Positions 46,133-54,792 of a DNA stretch of 61,335 bases are shown in pieces. The stretch spans positions 3,342,957 to 3,404,291 of the forward strand of contig CP070638.1 in NCBI GenBank assembly GCA_020354025.1, in the 5' to 3' direction. Position 1 is the first letter of the stretch. Each line of letters opens with the position of its first letter. Source of the DNA: Fidelibacterota bacterium. GTDB taxonomy: Bacteria > Fidelibacterota > Marinisomatia > SCGC-AAA003-L08 > TS1B11. The translations under genes were made by a program, and so were the position numbers. The notes below the pieces were generated by a model. It made no database searches and was not told the DNA's origin. It saw nothing but the letters and a program-made list of their open reading frames with translations.

Positions 46133-48119
46133 GATGTGACCTCCTTTCTAAGCTAATTGTAAGGTTGATGGACCGTCCCTGCTCAGGATAGCCTGGAATG
46201 AATTCATATCGTTGATCTAGAATATTTTTTATCCCCAGGGTGATGGTTATAGCTCCCCGGCGCAGTAAAAATTGACGATAGATCTGGGCATTACAGGTCA
46301 GCACTGGCGGCTGGGTGTTATCGTGTGGGTAGTTATAAGCGGTGAGATAGGCTGATATTGCCAGTGCCTGAAGACTTAGACACCAGTCGGTCTGGCCGTA
46401 AATTTCAACGAGTAGCTTTGCTGTATGCCTTGGGGCGAATCGGAGAGGCTTACCGTAATGGGAGCCATGCTCCAGGTTCTGGGTTATTATCTCATCCCAA
46501 CCCAGATCAATTCCCAGGCGATCCCCGAAGAATCTGAAATCCACTTGCGCCGTCAGGGAGAGGGATGTGGCGGCGCTGATGTTACTTGGTCGCCACAAGC
46601 CGTCACTTTCAAGGGACCACTTTATTAGATCTCGGTAGCGTATATGAACGGAGTTGAGTACGACATTGATTTGGGGCCCGAATTGCCAGCTGGTCTTAAT
46701 TCCACTGGTAGTGGCTGTCTCGGATTCCAGGCTAGGATTGCCCCCCGGCTCCCAGTACAGATCATTGAAGGTAGGATAGCGAATATTCTTTCCGGCCAGA
46801 ACTGTTACTGATTCGAGGATACTCTGGTTGTTATAGGGCTGATATTGGAATGCGATGTCGCCCGTGACCGCGAAAGCCGAATCTGGACGCGCGGACAAGT
46901 ACACAATTGGCAACAGGCTTATTCTTTTCCAGGGTTCCAATAGTAATTGGTAGGCATAATCCAGCCGCCACAGAACGTGATGCTTTGCATCGGTGCTATT
47001 GAGCGTCTCATTCCGTAGTTCATAACGGGTGAAACCGGCCAGCCACTCCCGATGTACTATCGTCTTTTCAAATTGCAGACCTGAAACAGCTAGCCGGTGA
47101 CGACTTGCGACGGCAAGTCGAGGATCTAGATAGCGCTCATAGGATTCATGGCGGTACATGCGCAGGAGGTACTGGCTGCTAGTGCGGCTCCAGCGTCTGG
47201 TGGTGGTAAGCAAGTACCATTTGTCCCACTGTTGGCTGTCACTGTTGGGTGACCAGACCTGTCCTGGCACCTCTTTACGGCTATCCACCAACCACAGCCG
47301 AATATTGAAGTCTCCCCATCTAAGCCGGCTCCACCGGGAGTCCAGAAACGCGTACTGCTGGTGAAATTCATTATTCTGGCGGCGGTGGTTCTGCTCGCGG
47401 AAGTAGTAAGCGAAATCACCAGCATAGTCGACGGTCCCGATTTGTAAGGACAGCAGCTTACCAAGTAAAAGGGATGTCCGCAACTCTTGCCGCCCAAAAC
47501 TGCCGGCGGTATAGGCTGCTCCTGTGACTGGTTCCGATGGGCTGAGGTTGACAATCCCTGACAATCCAGTAGTACTGTAGGCGGCAAATCCACCATGAGG
47601 AACGTATTCGATCTCACCGATCAGACCGAGGGGAACAGAGGAAAAGTCCAGTTCCCCGTTCTGGGGCGAATTCAGGGTAATGCCATCAAGGATGACGGTG
47701 GTGTGGGCGGCAGCACCGCCATTGGTTGATAGGGAGTGCACTGAGCCAGCTCCACCATAGCTTTTCATAAAAACAGCTGGCAGGTGCCGGAGGGCATCGA
47801 TGACGGAGTCACTAGAGCCGTTCTCATCAATAGTGACGACAACAGGATTTATAACCCGGGTAATTTTCTGCCGGATTCCAATAACAGTGATTGGCTGCAG
47901 CCGGTAGCTTTCCTCGGGGAGGTCAGGCGCGGTCCCGGATGAGTCAGTTGTCGTTTGAGGTGTAATCCACCTTATACGGGTCCTGCTAGTTGTGTCCTGT
48001 TGGGAAGGAATGGAAATGCTACACGGGGATGATTGGAACTTAATCGCCCAGACTGACAAATCCCCAGCTGATGCAATTGCATTGCTGAGAGAAACGGTGG
48101 CCCAGAATACCAGCGGCAA
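46125..48119 (-). CDS. btuB: BtuB-like TonB-dependent cobalamin receptor
   Basis: A ~664-aa outer-membrane receptor. The plug has VINPVVVTIDENG (after a QPITVIGIRQ TonB-box-like start), VIDALRHLPAVFMKSYGGAG and TTVILDGITLNSPQNGEL; the barrel ends in LTISLERR. B12 specificity is inferred from the riboswitch upstream and the BtuG-like partner. The frame begins at a TTG at 48119 but is open further upstream, where RQPSRSESIRQ would give the signal peptide the basic start it lacks; no ATG or GTG is there, so the true start is unresolved. It overlaps the lipoprotein gene by 8 bp. Confidence 0.85.
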   Translation of the reverse strand: MPLVFWATVSLSNAIASAGDLSVWAIKFQSSPCSISIPSQQDTTSRTRIRWITPQTTTDSSGTAPDLPEESYRLQPITVIGIRQKITRVINPVVVTIDENGSSDSVIDALRHLPAVFMKSYGGAGSVHSLSTNGGAAAHTTVILDGITLNSPQNGELDFSSVPLGLIGEIEYVPHGGFAAYSTTGLSGIVNLSPSEPVTGAAYTAGSFGRQELRTSLLLGKLLSLQIGTVDYAGDFAYYFREQNHRRQNNEFHQQYAFLDSRWSRLRWGDFNIRLWLVDSRKEVPGQVWSPNSDSQQWDKWYLLTTTRRWSRTSSQYLLRMYRHESYERYLDPRLAVASRHRLAVSGLQFEKTIVHREWLAGFTRYELRNETLNSTDAKHHVLWRLDYAYQLLLEPWKRISLLPIVYLSARPDSAFAVTGDIAFQYQPYNNQSILESVTVLAGKNIRYPTFNDLYWEPGGNPSLESETATTSGIKTSWQFGPQINVVLNSVHIRYRDLIKWSLESDGLWRPSNISAATSLSLTAQVDFRFFGDRLGIDLGWDEIITQNLEHGSHYGKPLRFAPRHTAKLLVEIYGQTDWCLSLQALAISAYLTAYNYPHDNTQPPVLTCNAQIYRQFLLRRGAITITLGIKNILDQRYEFIPGYPEQGRSINLTISLERRSHHE

Positions 48120-48172
48120 GAGCTGGCGGATACTCTCTGATCGACTTGGTTGACGGTGGTCGCTATTTATGA

Positions 48173-48200
48173 GTAAAAAACCCCGAAATCGCTGTCGGGG
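48173..48200 (-). terminator. intrinsic terminator of the cobalamin riboswitch
   Basis: On the minus strand CCCCGA...TCGGGG (48200-48181, 6-bp stem, 8-nt loop) is followed by TTTTTT at 48180-48175. It stands between the riboswitch aptamer and the BtuB-like gene, so it is the natural expression platform: B12 binding should favour termination. A hairpin at 48223-48251 (CCTTT...AAAGG) lies between aptamer and terminator. Confidence 0.85.
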
Positions 48201-48249
48201 GGAAGTACAGTTGGGTCACAGACCTTTTAACCTCGCCCTCGAAGGTAAA

Positions 48250-48395
48250 GGATTAAGACAGGTGTCTGGCTCGTTCCAACACAGCGCTCTCTTGTATCAG
48301 TCAGCCGGTGGAACACACAGTTGCGGGGCAGCGCCTGGTTCTCACAGGACTTCCCTGTTGTGATACGAAAAAACGAAAATCTAACCGTGGTGAGT
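48250..48395 (-). promoter_or_regulatory. cobalamin (AdoCbl) riboswitch
   Basis: Read on the minus strand, the segment contains ACAGGGAAGTCCTGTGAGAA, then GCGCTGCCCCGCAACTGTG, then the B12-box GAGCCAGACACCTGTC. These match the conserved order of the cobalamin riboswitch: AGGGAA with GTGxxAA, GCxGxCCCCGCAACTGT, and AGYCxGxxxACCTGxC. The boundaries are estimated; the 5' pairing partner lies near 48380-48395. A terminator lies 50 bp downstream, and the BtuB-like receptor gene follows. Confidence 0.93.
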
Positions 48396-49054
48396 TTACG
48401 CAAGCTCGAAGGGTGTAACAAGCTTTTGCGTCACTGCAGAGAGTATTCCGAAATAACCAGGACGAGATCATCAAAGCCACCAGGAAGCGCAAAGAGATTT
48501 GTTTTTTTCCTTCCTGATGGTCTCAAATGAAAAAAGGGTAGCCGGTTCAGGGACTTCACTGGCCACCCCTCATGCAAGCTGCCACGAAAAAAATGATTGC
48601 TTACCTGCGCCTGATCGTGGGGTATTATGTGGGTTTTAGGTAGGTCTTGATCTACTTCACCGAATTGGCAGAGAGCCAGTTGTGGAGAGACACAGGTAAG
48701 CAAAACCTCGGCTTATGTCCATACTTTCCAATTATCTCATTTCTCAATAGTGTTCAATCAAATCAACAGCTAATACATCACTCCAAGTGCTTAGTGGATT
48801 TACGGACATAAGCCTAAAACTTTTTCGTCAAAGAGCCGTCAGACTATTATCAAGATATAAAAGTGCAAATAGCGTGCCATACATAGGAGGTGACGGTTTC
48901 CGACGGGAGCGGGAGTTGCCAACTGGCCTCATCGGCATCGAAGTGTAGTGAATTGACTATGTTTTGCTAATTGTTAGCTTTCGGCGGGCACGCTATTCGG
49001 GGGACAGCCTTGTATTAATTGAATGGAGAAGAAGGACTAATACCAGATTTACGC
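48396..49054. other. non-coding region with an 11-bp inverted repeat
   Basis: About 660 bp without a credible gene. GGCTTATGTCC at 48710-48720 is the exact inverse of GGACATAAGCC at 48804-48814, bounding 83 bp of A+T-rich DNA. Frames of 60-90 codons on both strands of 48301-48703 show no family resemblance. The YaiO operon should end in this region, but no clear intrinsic terminator was found. Confidence 0.5.
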
Positions 49055-50317
49055 TCACAATCGCGCAATTACTCCCACACTCAATCCCCGTTGCCGATAA
49101 TCCGGGGTTTGCTGTAGATTACCAGACAGGGTGAAGCCCCAGCGACTGTTGATAAAGGTCTGCCCCCGCACAATTAGCACATAGGTTTCAGCGTACTCCG
49201 GTCCGATGAGGCCGGTTACTACTTCCCGACCCAAGCCGGCACCGATTTCGAGGAAATTATCGACGGTGACGATATAACGTCGTGCCGTAGCCATCGTGAA
49301 GCGATCTATCCCCTCATCAATCGGTACAAACAGAGTCTGGCTGCGGAGGTACCAGGAACCGAGATACCAGGCAAGCGATGAGCCGAGGATATACACTAAA
49401 GTCTCTGGGAAGGCCATCCGGCGGTAGCTGCCAGATAATTCCCATCCTTTACCGACGCCCTGGAAAATCTCGATGATGGTATCACTGCCAGGCAGCACTC
49501 TCCGCCAGGGGGCAAACTGCAGACGGATATTGGCATAGCCACGGCGCCACAGGTTCATGTAGCTGTCCAGCAGGAACGCACGATCCTCCTGATCAAACCG
49601 CCTGGTCTGTATGAAGCCCACGGCTATAGAACCCAGAGAAACTTCTCGCTTGACCAAGGCGGTGGTAGTGCTCCAGTCCGGACGATCGGTGGAGAAGGTT
49701 TGAACATCCAGCAGTAGGATTGGTTCCCAGGGGAGAGCGGTCGGTATACGGTCCAGCTGCCGGAGCAATCCGCTAATTTCCTCTCGGTCCCCCCCAAGCT
49801 TAATTGCTATGATAAGGTCCTTTCGAGCCTGGGCAAATTGACGTGCAGACCGATAGGCTTTTGCTCTGGCAATATATGGGGCGGCATTATCCGGCTGGAG
49901 CTCCGCCCACCTGGAACAGGCCTCTACAGACTGGAGGGACCTCTCCCACCAGAGATAGAGGTTTCCCAAGGCCATCCAGGCGTCGGCATAAGTGGGCACA
50001 TGCCGCGTCACGGCCAGCAGGTCGGCCTCCCCCTCAGCATATTGGCCTTCCCAGGCGTAAACCAGGCCTCTCCCAAGGAGCAGATCGGGGTCGTCGGGAT
50101 ATTCGGTCAAAAAGATTGTGTATAACTCTATAGCTTCCTGCCGCCGGTTGGAATGCGCGAGCTGGCGGGCTAGGTCTAGTTTTTCATCGTAGGAACGGGA
50201 ATCCCCCGATAAGTAGTGTTGAGATTCCTGTACGGCTGCTGCACCAGCCGCAGAATCCGCGACACTCCCCCCCTGGCCATAAAAAATAGGAAGTATCATT
50301 AATACCAGTGAAGTCAT
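49055..50317 (-). CDS. TPR protein with YaiO-family outer-membrane beta-barrel
   Basis: A ~420-aa exported protein. A signal peptide (MTSLVLMILPIFYGQG) leads to tetratricopeptide repeats (ARQLAHSNRRQEAIELYTI, ALGNLYLWWERSLQSVEACS, ARAKAYRSARQFAQARKDLI). From ~190 to the end is a YaiO-type barrel with alternating aromatic strands, ending GLSVGVIARL. I chose ATG 50317, whose ATGA overlaps the glycosyltransferase stop; a longer frame to 50362 is less likely. TPR plus barrel resembles outer-membrane exporters of poly-GlcNAc (PgaA) and of cellulose (BcsC), so it may export the polymer of the adjacent GT2. Confidence 0.83.
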   Translation of the reverse strand: MTSLVLMILPIFYGQGGSVADSAAGAAAVQESQHYLSGDSRSYDEKLDLARQLAHSNRRQEAIELYTIFLTEYPDDPDLLLGRGLVYAWEGQYAEGEADLLAVTRHVPTYADAWMALGNLYLWWERSLQSVEACSRWAELQPDNAAPYIARAKAYRSARQFAQARKDLIIAIKLGGDREEISGLLRQLDRIPTALPWEPILLLDVQTFSTDRPDWSTTTALVKREVSLGSIAVGFIQTRRFDQEDRAFLLDSYMNLWRRGYANIRLQFAPWRRVLPGSDTIIEIFQGVGKGWELSGSYRRMAFPETLVYILGSSLAWYLGSWYLRSQTLFVPIDEGIDRFTMATARRYIVTVDNFLEIGAGLGREVVTGLIGPEYAETYVLIVRGQTFINSRWGFTLSGNLQQTPDYRQRGLSVGVIARL

Positions 50318-51738
50318 CCTGTCGTCTCCACAGCGAATCCCTTCCTTTCCATTTTCCCCCATCCTTTCACTTGGCGCACACCCGAGAAGAAACCCCGGAT
50401 TCGCCAGTAGGAGGTGAGCTGGCGATAGCCGAAGTTCTCCAGTACCGCCAGTCCGAACAGCCTTATCAGATCGGTTAGCCGGGGGTAGCGGTGGAAAGAT
50501 AATTCCTCCAGTGCCACCGCCGCAATGGACAGAACAACTCCGAAAATGAACGCGGCCATAAAAAAGACGATGATATAAGGACCTGATGCTCGTCCCAGTG
50601 CTACTGCCAGGATGAACATCAGATACCCGAAAAATTCGATGAGGGGGCCCAGCATTTCCAGGAGGAAAAAGTAGGGAAAAGCCACTAGCCCGATCCGGCC
50701 ATAGCGGCGGTTAAGTAACATGCCCCGGTGACGGATAACGGTTTCATACAATCCCCTTTGCCACCGGTCGCGCTGCCGGCCCAAGACCGTCACCTTCTCG
50801 GGGCACTCGGTCCAGGCAATTGGATCGGCTATGTAACTTATTCGGTAGGGTATTTTCTTCTCCCGGCAATGTCGGTGAATTCGTACTATCAGTTCCATAT
50901 CCTCACCAACAGTATCGGTCGCATATCCGCCCACATCTACCACGATCGACCGCCGGAAAACGCCGAATGCTCCAGATATGATCAGAGTCAGATCGAGCGC
51001 GTCCCAGCCCATGCGACCCGCCATAAACGCTCGCAGGTACTCTAGGACCTGGAATTGGGCCAACAGCTTTTTGGGTAGCCTCACCTTAGTAACACTCCCG
51101 GCACTTATTTCACAACCGTTAGCAATACGGATGATACCACCTGCGGCAACGGTTCGGGCATCTTCCAGAAAAGGGCGTATACTGCGGATGAGCGCCTCGC
51201 GTTCCAGCAGTGTGTCAGCATCCATGCTGCAGAAGAGGGGTGTTCGGCAATAGTTTATCCCGATGTTTAGAGCATCGGCTTTCCCGCCGTTTTCTTTGTC
51301 AATAACCCAGAGATTAGGCAGACGCTGGCTGTGATAAATCCCCCGGACAGCTGCTGTGGGTATATTGGCCGTTGGCGCACGGTCGGCAGGGGCAAGTTCA
51401 AAGGCATCTTTCAGACGGGTGAGGGTCTGATCAGTAGAGCCGTCATTCACGGCCAGGATCTCATAATCCGAGTATTTAAGGAGCAGAAGCGATTTTATTG
51501 CTTCAATACAGGTAGCTTCCTCGTTATATGCCGGGGAGATAAGTGTGATAGGAGGAGCACCGGCTGTGCTGATTAGCTCTTCTATATCCATAGCTTTCAG
51601 GCGGCGGACATACACCTGTAAAGCTCGAAAGGCCACTATGCTGGTCACGAGATAAACGATATTCAATAATAGGAAATAGGACAGTGCGATGACGTTAAAT
51701 CCGTCGAGTATGATAAAGCTGATGCGAGCAGCCATCAT
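50314..51738 (-). CDS. membrane glycosyltransferase family 2 (PgaC/IcaA-like processive synthase)
   Basis: A 474-aa inner-membrane GT2. Two N-terminal hydrophobic segments, then SPAYNEEATCIEAIKSLL, NDGSTDQTLT, MDADTLLE (the DxD), GAFGVFRRSI, TVGEDMELIVRIH and QRDRWQRG (the QxxRW of processive synthases). Several C-terminal helices follow (~360-430). It likely extends a polysaccharide from UDP-sugars. Its start codon overlaps the HEAT gene stop by 4 bp and its stop overlaps the YaiO start by 4 bp, so the three proteins are made together. Confidence 0.9.
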   Translation of the reverse strand: MMAARISFIILDGFNVIALSYFLLLNIVYLVTSIVAFRALQVYVRRLKAMDIEELISTAGAPPITLISPAYNEEATCIEAIKSLLLLKYSDYEILAVNDGSTDQTLTRLKDAFELAPADRAPTANIPTAAVRGIYHSQRLPNLWVIDKENGGKADALNIGINYCRTPLFCSMDADTLLEREALIRSIRPFLEDARTVAAGGIIRIANGCEISAGSVTKVRLPKKLLAQFQVLEYLRAFMAGRMGWDALDLTLIISGAFGVFRRSIVVDVGGYATDTVGEDMELIVRIHRHCREKKIPYRISYIADPIAWTECPEKVTVLGRQRDRWQRGLYETVIRHRGMLLNRRYGRIGLVAFPYFFLLEMLGPLIEFFGYLMFILAVALGRASGPYIIVFFMAAFIFGVVLSIAAVALEELSFHRYPRLTDLIRLFGLAVLENFGYRQLTSYWRIRGFFSGVRQVKGWGKMERKGFAVETTG

Positions 51739-52808
51739 GCTGCACCCCCTTCAACTAGGACTTGCCTGGCCAATTCGCTGCCGGGCAGATCGGCGACGGC
51801 CAGCTTACGGAGCATGTACTCGCCACCCACCGCCAGCAATCCCCGAGCGGCCTGTAATGCGACCCAGGGAGTTTCGTCCTCCATGCCCGCTCCGAACAGA
51901 GGCAGGTCCTCCGGGCTGCCCAGGGATCCTAGGACTCTCAGGGCCTGAGCCCGGATGACGAAATCAGACGACAAGCATAGTCGGCGCACAGGTTCCAGAT
52001 GCTCCGGAGAGCCGACCTCCCTCAATAGTCGCAAGCTCGCCGCCAGCAGATCGCGGTCGGTTTCGGTTTCCAAAACCCTGGCGACCAGGTCACCGGCTTC
52101 TAGGTCGTTCAGACTCCGTAGGGCATCAGCCGCTACCGCCCTTACCCAGGGATTTCTTCCCGGATCTAATAGCGTTTTCCGGAGAGCTGGCGAGGCCTCA
52201 GGCCCCATTGAAGTAAGCATAGAAGCCAGATAATTCTGGCTCCAGTTTTCAAAGCGATGAAGCCTTTCCAGAATAGCTAAGGCATGTTCAGGGTGGTCCC
52301 TTTCGGCCAGTGCACGGGCGGCGATCATAGCTACCAAAGGCGATTGATCATCTAGAGCTGTGACGATAGCTTCAGAGTAGCGTTCAAGGCCAAGCGCACT
52401 AAGAGTCAGAACTGCTCGGGCCCGGCGGGGTGGATCACCCTTTTGAATACGCAAAACCAGTGCCGGTAGATAAGGTTCTGCCAACTGGTGAAGGGCAGTC
52501 GCCTCTTCACCCCGGATTCGCTGGGCAAAGCGCAGCAGAAAATCGAGGAAGTAAAACGATTCATTTGGCCCGACGAGCTGTCTGATTTCATCCTGGGTTC
52601 GTTCCCTCGCAAGGAAGTCAAGTATGGCTGGCTCCCATCCAGTTTCCATCCGCCGCCAGTGTTCCGCCCTACGAATATTGCGTAGACGCAGATATATTGT
52701 GAAGAGGGCAAATAAAACTACCAGCACCAACGAGACCGCTATAGTACCGGCCAGGAACACAAATATCTGGTCTTTGAGGATCAGCTCCTTCAGATAGGGG
52801 ATCCCCAT
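51735..52808 (-). CDS. membrane-anchored HEAT-repeat protein
   Basis: A 357-aa protein with one N-terminal membrane helix (FLAGTIAVSLVLVVLFALFT) and helical HEAT/PBS-lyase-like repeats such as ARAVLTLSALGLERYSEAIV, VRAVAADALRSLNDLEAGDL and IRAQALRVLGSLGSPEDLPL. HEAT repeats mediate protein contacts. Coupled between a response regulator/diguanylate cyclase (6 bp upstream) and the GT2 (4-bp overlap), it may link signalling to the synthase. No enzyme motif is seen. Confidence 0.85.
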   Translation of the reverse strand: MGIPYLKELILKDQIFVFLAGTIAVSLVLVVLFALFTIYLRLRNIRRAEHWRRMETGWEPAILDFLARERTQDEIRQLVGPNESFYFLDFLLRFAQRIRGEEATALHQLAEPYLPALVLRIQKGDPPRRARAVLTLSALGLERYSEAIVTALDDQSPLVAMIAARALAERDHPEHALAILERLHRFENWSQNYLASMLTSMGPEASPALRKTLLDPGRNPWVRAVAADALRSLNDLEAGDLVARVLETETDRDLLAASLRLLREVGSPEHLEPVRRLCLSSDFVIRAQALRVLGSLGSPEDLPLFGAGMEDETPWVALQAARGLLAVGGEYMLRKLAVADLPGSELARQVLVEGGAA

Positions 52809-52814
52809 CAGGAT

Positions 52815-54743
52815 TTAGGTCTTTTCCTTGTTTAGGATTTCCTTCAACTGGTCGGGCAACTTCAATGGATCGAAGGGCTTGCTGATTACTCCTTTTGCTC
52901 CGTGGCTAACAAGCTCGGCGACGAGGGATGGATCAGTTTTGGCGGTTAGGAAAATAACGGGGATATTACTAAGGGTGTCGTCATATAGAAGCTGGTCTAG
53001 AAGCGCAGTTCCATCCTTGTCCGGCAGGAAAAGGTCCGTGAGAATCACATTTGGGTGTTCTTGCCTGGCCCGTTCTATCGCCTCGCCAGCATTATGGGCC
53101 TGTAGGACCTGGAAGTCGCCGGTCTTCTCCAGTGACTTGGTGGCTGTCATCAGGATCACCGGATCATCATCGACTAAGAGAATCTTCGGACCGCCCTGAT
53201 GCTCTGATGGTACCGGTTCCTTAATAAGCCGACGGAGCCTGGCCACCAGTTCCACGGGTGAGAAGGGCTTCATGATGTAATCGTCCGCTCCCAATTCGAA
53301 TCCGCGGACTATGTCTTTCTCACTACCCATAGAGGTAAGCATCACGATGGGGATGGTCTTATAGGAGGGCATTTTGCGCAGCTTCCCCAGAAGCTCAAAT
53401 CCGTCCATACCGGGCATTTTCACATCCAGGATCGCCAGAGATACATCTGTTTCGACTGCCCCCTTCAGCGCCGTAATACCATCCGGAAAATGAATCACCT
53501 CAAAACCCTCACGCCCCATCCGGTGCTTGACAACTGACGCGACGATATCATCATCCTCCGCCAGCAGGACTTTTTTCCCTTTCGAGGGAATCTCAGTCTC
53601 TTGAGTTAGAATCTGGTTTCGGCCGCCTTCCTTGGCCATATACAACAGGCGATCAGCCTCAGCCACCGATTCTTCGACGCTGGCCTGTTCGGAAACCTCC
53701 GTTACCCCGGCCGAAAAAGTGACTTGGGAGACAGTCCGCCCTTCAACCTGGAACTTCTCCCGGCGAAAGGCTTCCAGGGCCTTCTCAAGACCTCTGGCTG
53801 CGCCCCGTGTGTCTGCTTTGGGAAACAGCACTACAAACTCCTCACCACCCCACCGAGCCACAAAATCGGTCTTCCTGAGAGCCTCGTCCGTCACCGGGCG
53901 TATTCGCCGCAGTACCTCATCACCCATCATGTGGCCGTACGTATCATTGATGGATTTGAACCGGTCCAAATCGAGGATTGCCAGTGAGAGCCGGTCGCGG
54001 GAACGAGTGGCTAACGACTGGGCTCGCTGGAAAGCTTCGGCGAAGGCGGCTCGGTTGGCAAGGCCGGTAAGTGGATCGGTACGAGACTCTCGGGCAATTT
54101 CGCCGGAGCGTTTAAGTTTGGCAGCTACGGCAGTCGCCAGAATCTCCGTGTCGATCGGTTTTTCGAAGTATTCATCGGCTCCCAAGGCGAAGCATTCGGT
54201 TTTAGCTGCCCGACTTCCTTTAATCGACACAACGATTACGGGTAATCCCGCCATGTCTGGTCGCGCTCGCAGCTTCGTCAGAAGGTTCCGGCCGTCCGTG
54301 TCGGGGAGGATAAGGTCGAGGAGGATAAGATCGATCTCCTCATTCTGCAGGATCTCTTCAGCTTGGGCACCGGTCTCGGCCGCGAAAATCTCCCGATTAT
54401 TAGCTGCGAGCCTGACTTGAAGGATGCGGGAAGCTAACGGATCATCCTCAATTATAAGGATACCGAACCGGTGCTCATCATCAATTGTTACTTGATGCAG
54501 GAGAGTCAGGAAACTCTCAAGTCGGGGCGGAATTTGCTCGTCCTCAGCTTCTTCAAGTTCCGCTGCCGCTGCGGAAATTTCCGGAAAACCAACGGTGCCG
54601 CCCGATCCCTTTAATGTATGAGCTATCCTCCGGATTGAATTCAGGGCGTCCGGATCTTGGGTTTGGAGAGCCTTGCTTGAAGCCTCAAGGGCGTCGATGT
54701 GAGCCTTCAGAGCTTCTAAGAACAGATGCTGCATTTCATCCAT
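52815..54743 (-). CDS. Hpt-REC-GGDEF-REC-REC signalling protein (diguanylate cyclase)
   Basis: A 642-aa cytoplasmic protein. Hpt: His42 in RRIAHTLKGSGGT. REC1: phospho-acceptor Asp143 in LLDLILPDTDG. GGDEF at ~222-380: GGEEF at 299-303, with an RxxD inhibitory site (Arg290-Lys-Thr-Asp293) five residues before, so it should make cyclic di-GMP with product inhibition. REC2: Asp440 in AILDVKMPGMDG. REC3: Asp570 in ILTDLFLPDKDG. It takes phosphate from the kinase and turns it into a second messenger; the downstream HEAT/GT2/YaiO genes are likely outputs. It follows the histidine kinase gene by 49 bp. Confidence 0.92.
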   Translation of the reverse strand: MDEMQHLFLEALKAHIDALEASSKALQTQDPDALNSIRRIAHTLKGSGGTVGFPEISAAAAELEEAEDEQIPPRLESFLTLLHQVTIDDEHRFGILIIEDDPLASRILQVRLAANNREIFAAETGAQAEEILQNEEIDLILLDLILPDTDGRNLLTKLRARPDMAGLPVIVVSIKGSRAAKTECFALGADEYFEKPIDTEILATAVAAKLKRSGEIARESRTDPLTGLANRAAFAEAFQRAQSLATRSRDRLSLAILDLDRFKSINDTYGHMMGDEVLRRIRPVTDEALRKTDFVARWGGEEFVVLFPKADTRGAARGLEKALEAFRREKFQVEGRTVSQVTFSAGVTEVSEQASVEESVAEADRLLYMAKEGGRNQILTQETEIPSKGKKVLLAEDDDIVASVVKHRMGREGFEVIHFPDGITALKGAVETDVSLAILDVKMPGMDGFELLGKLRKMPSYKTIPIVMLTSMGSEKDIVRGFELGADDYIMKPFSPVELVARLRRLIKEPVPSEHQGGPKILLVDDDPVILMTATKSLEKTGDFQVLQAHNAGEAIERARQEHPNVILTDLFLPDKDGTALLDQLLYDDTLSNIPVIFLTAKTDPSLVAELVSHGAKGVISKPFDPLKLPDQLKEILNKEKT

Positions 54744-54792
54744 TTAACTACTCCTCGAGAGTGCGAGGTTTTCAGGTGTCAAATATTTATGT

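Noticed and set aside
53632-54420. 262-codon plus-strand frame opposite the diguanylate cyclase
   Set aside because: Low-complexity Arg/Ser-rich translation typical of an antisense shadow.
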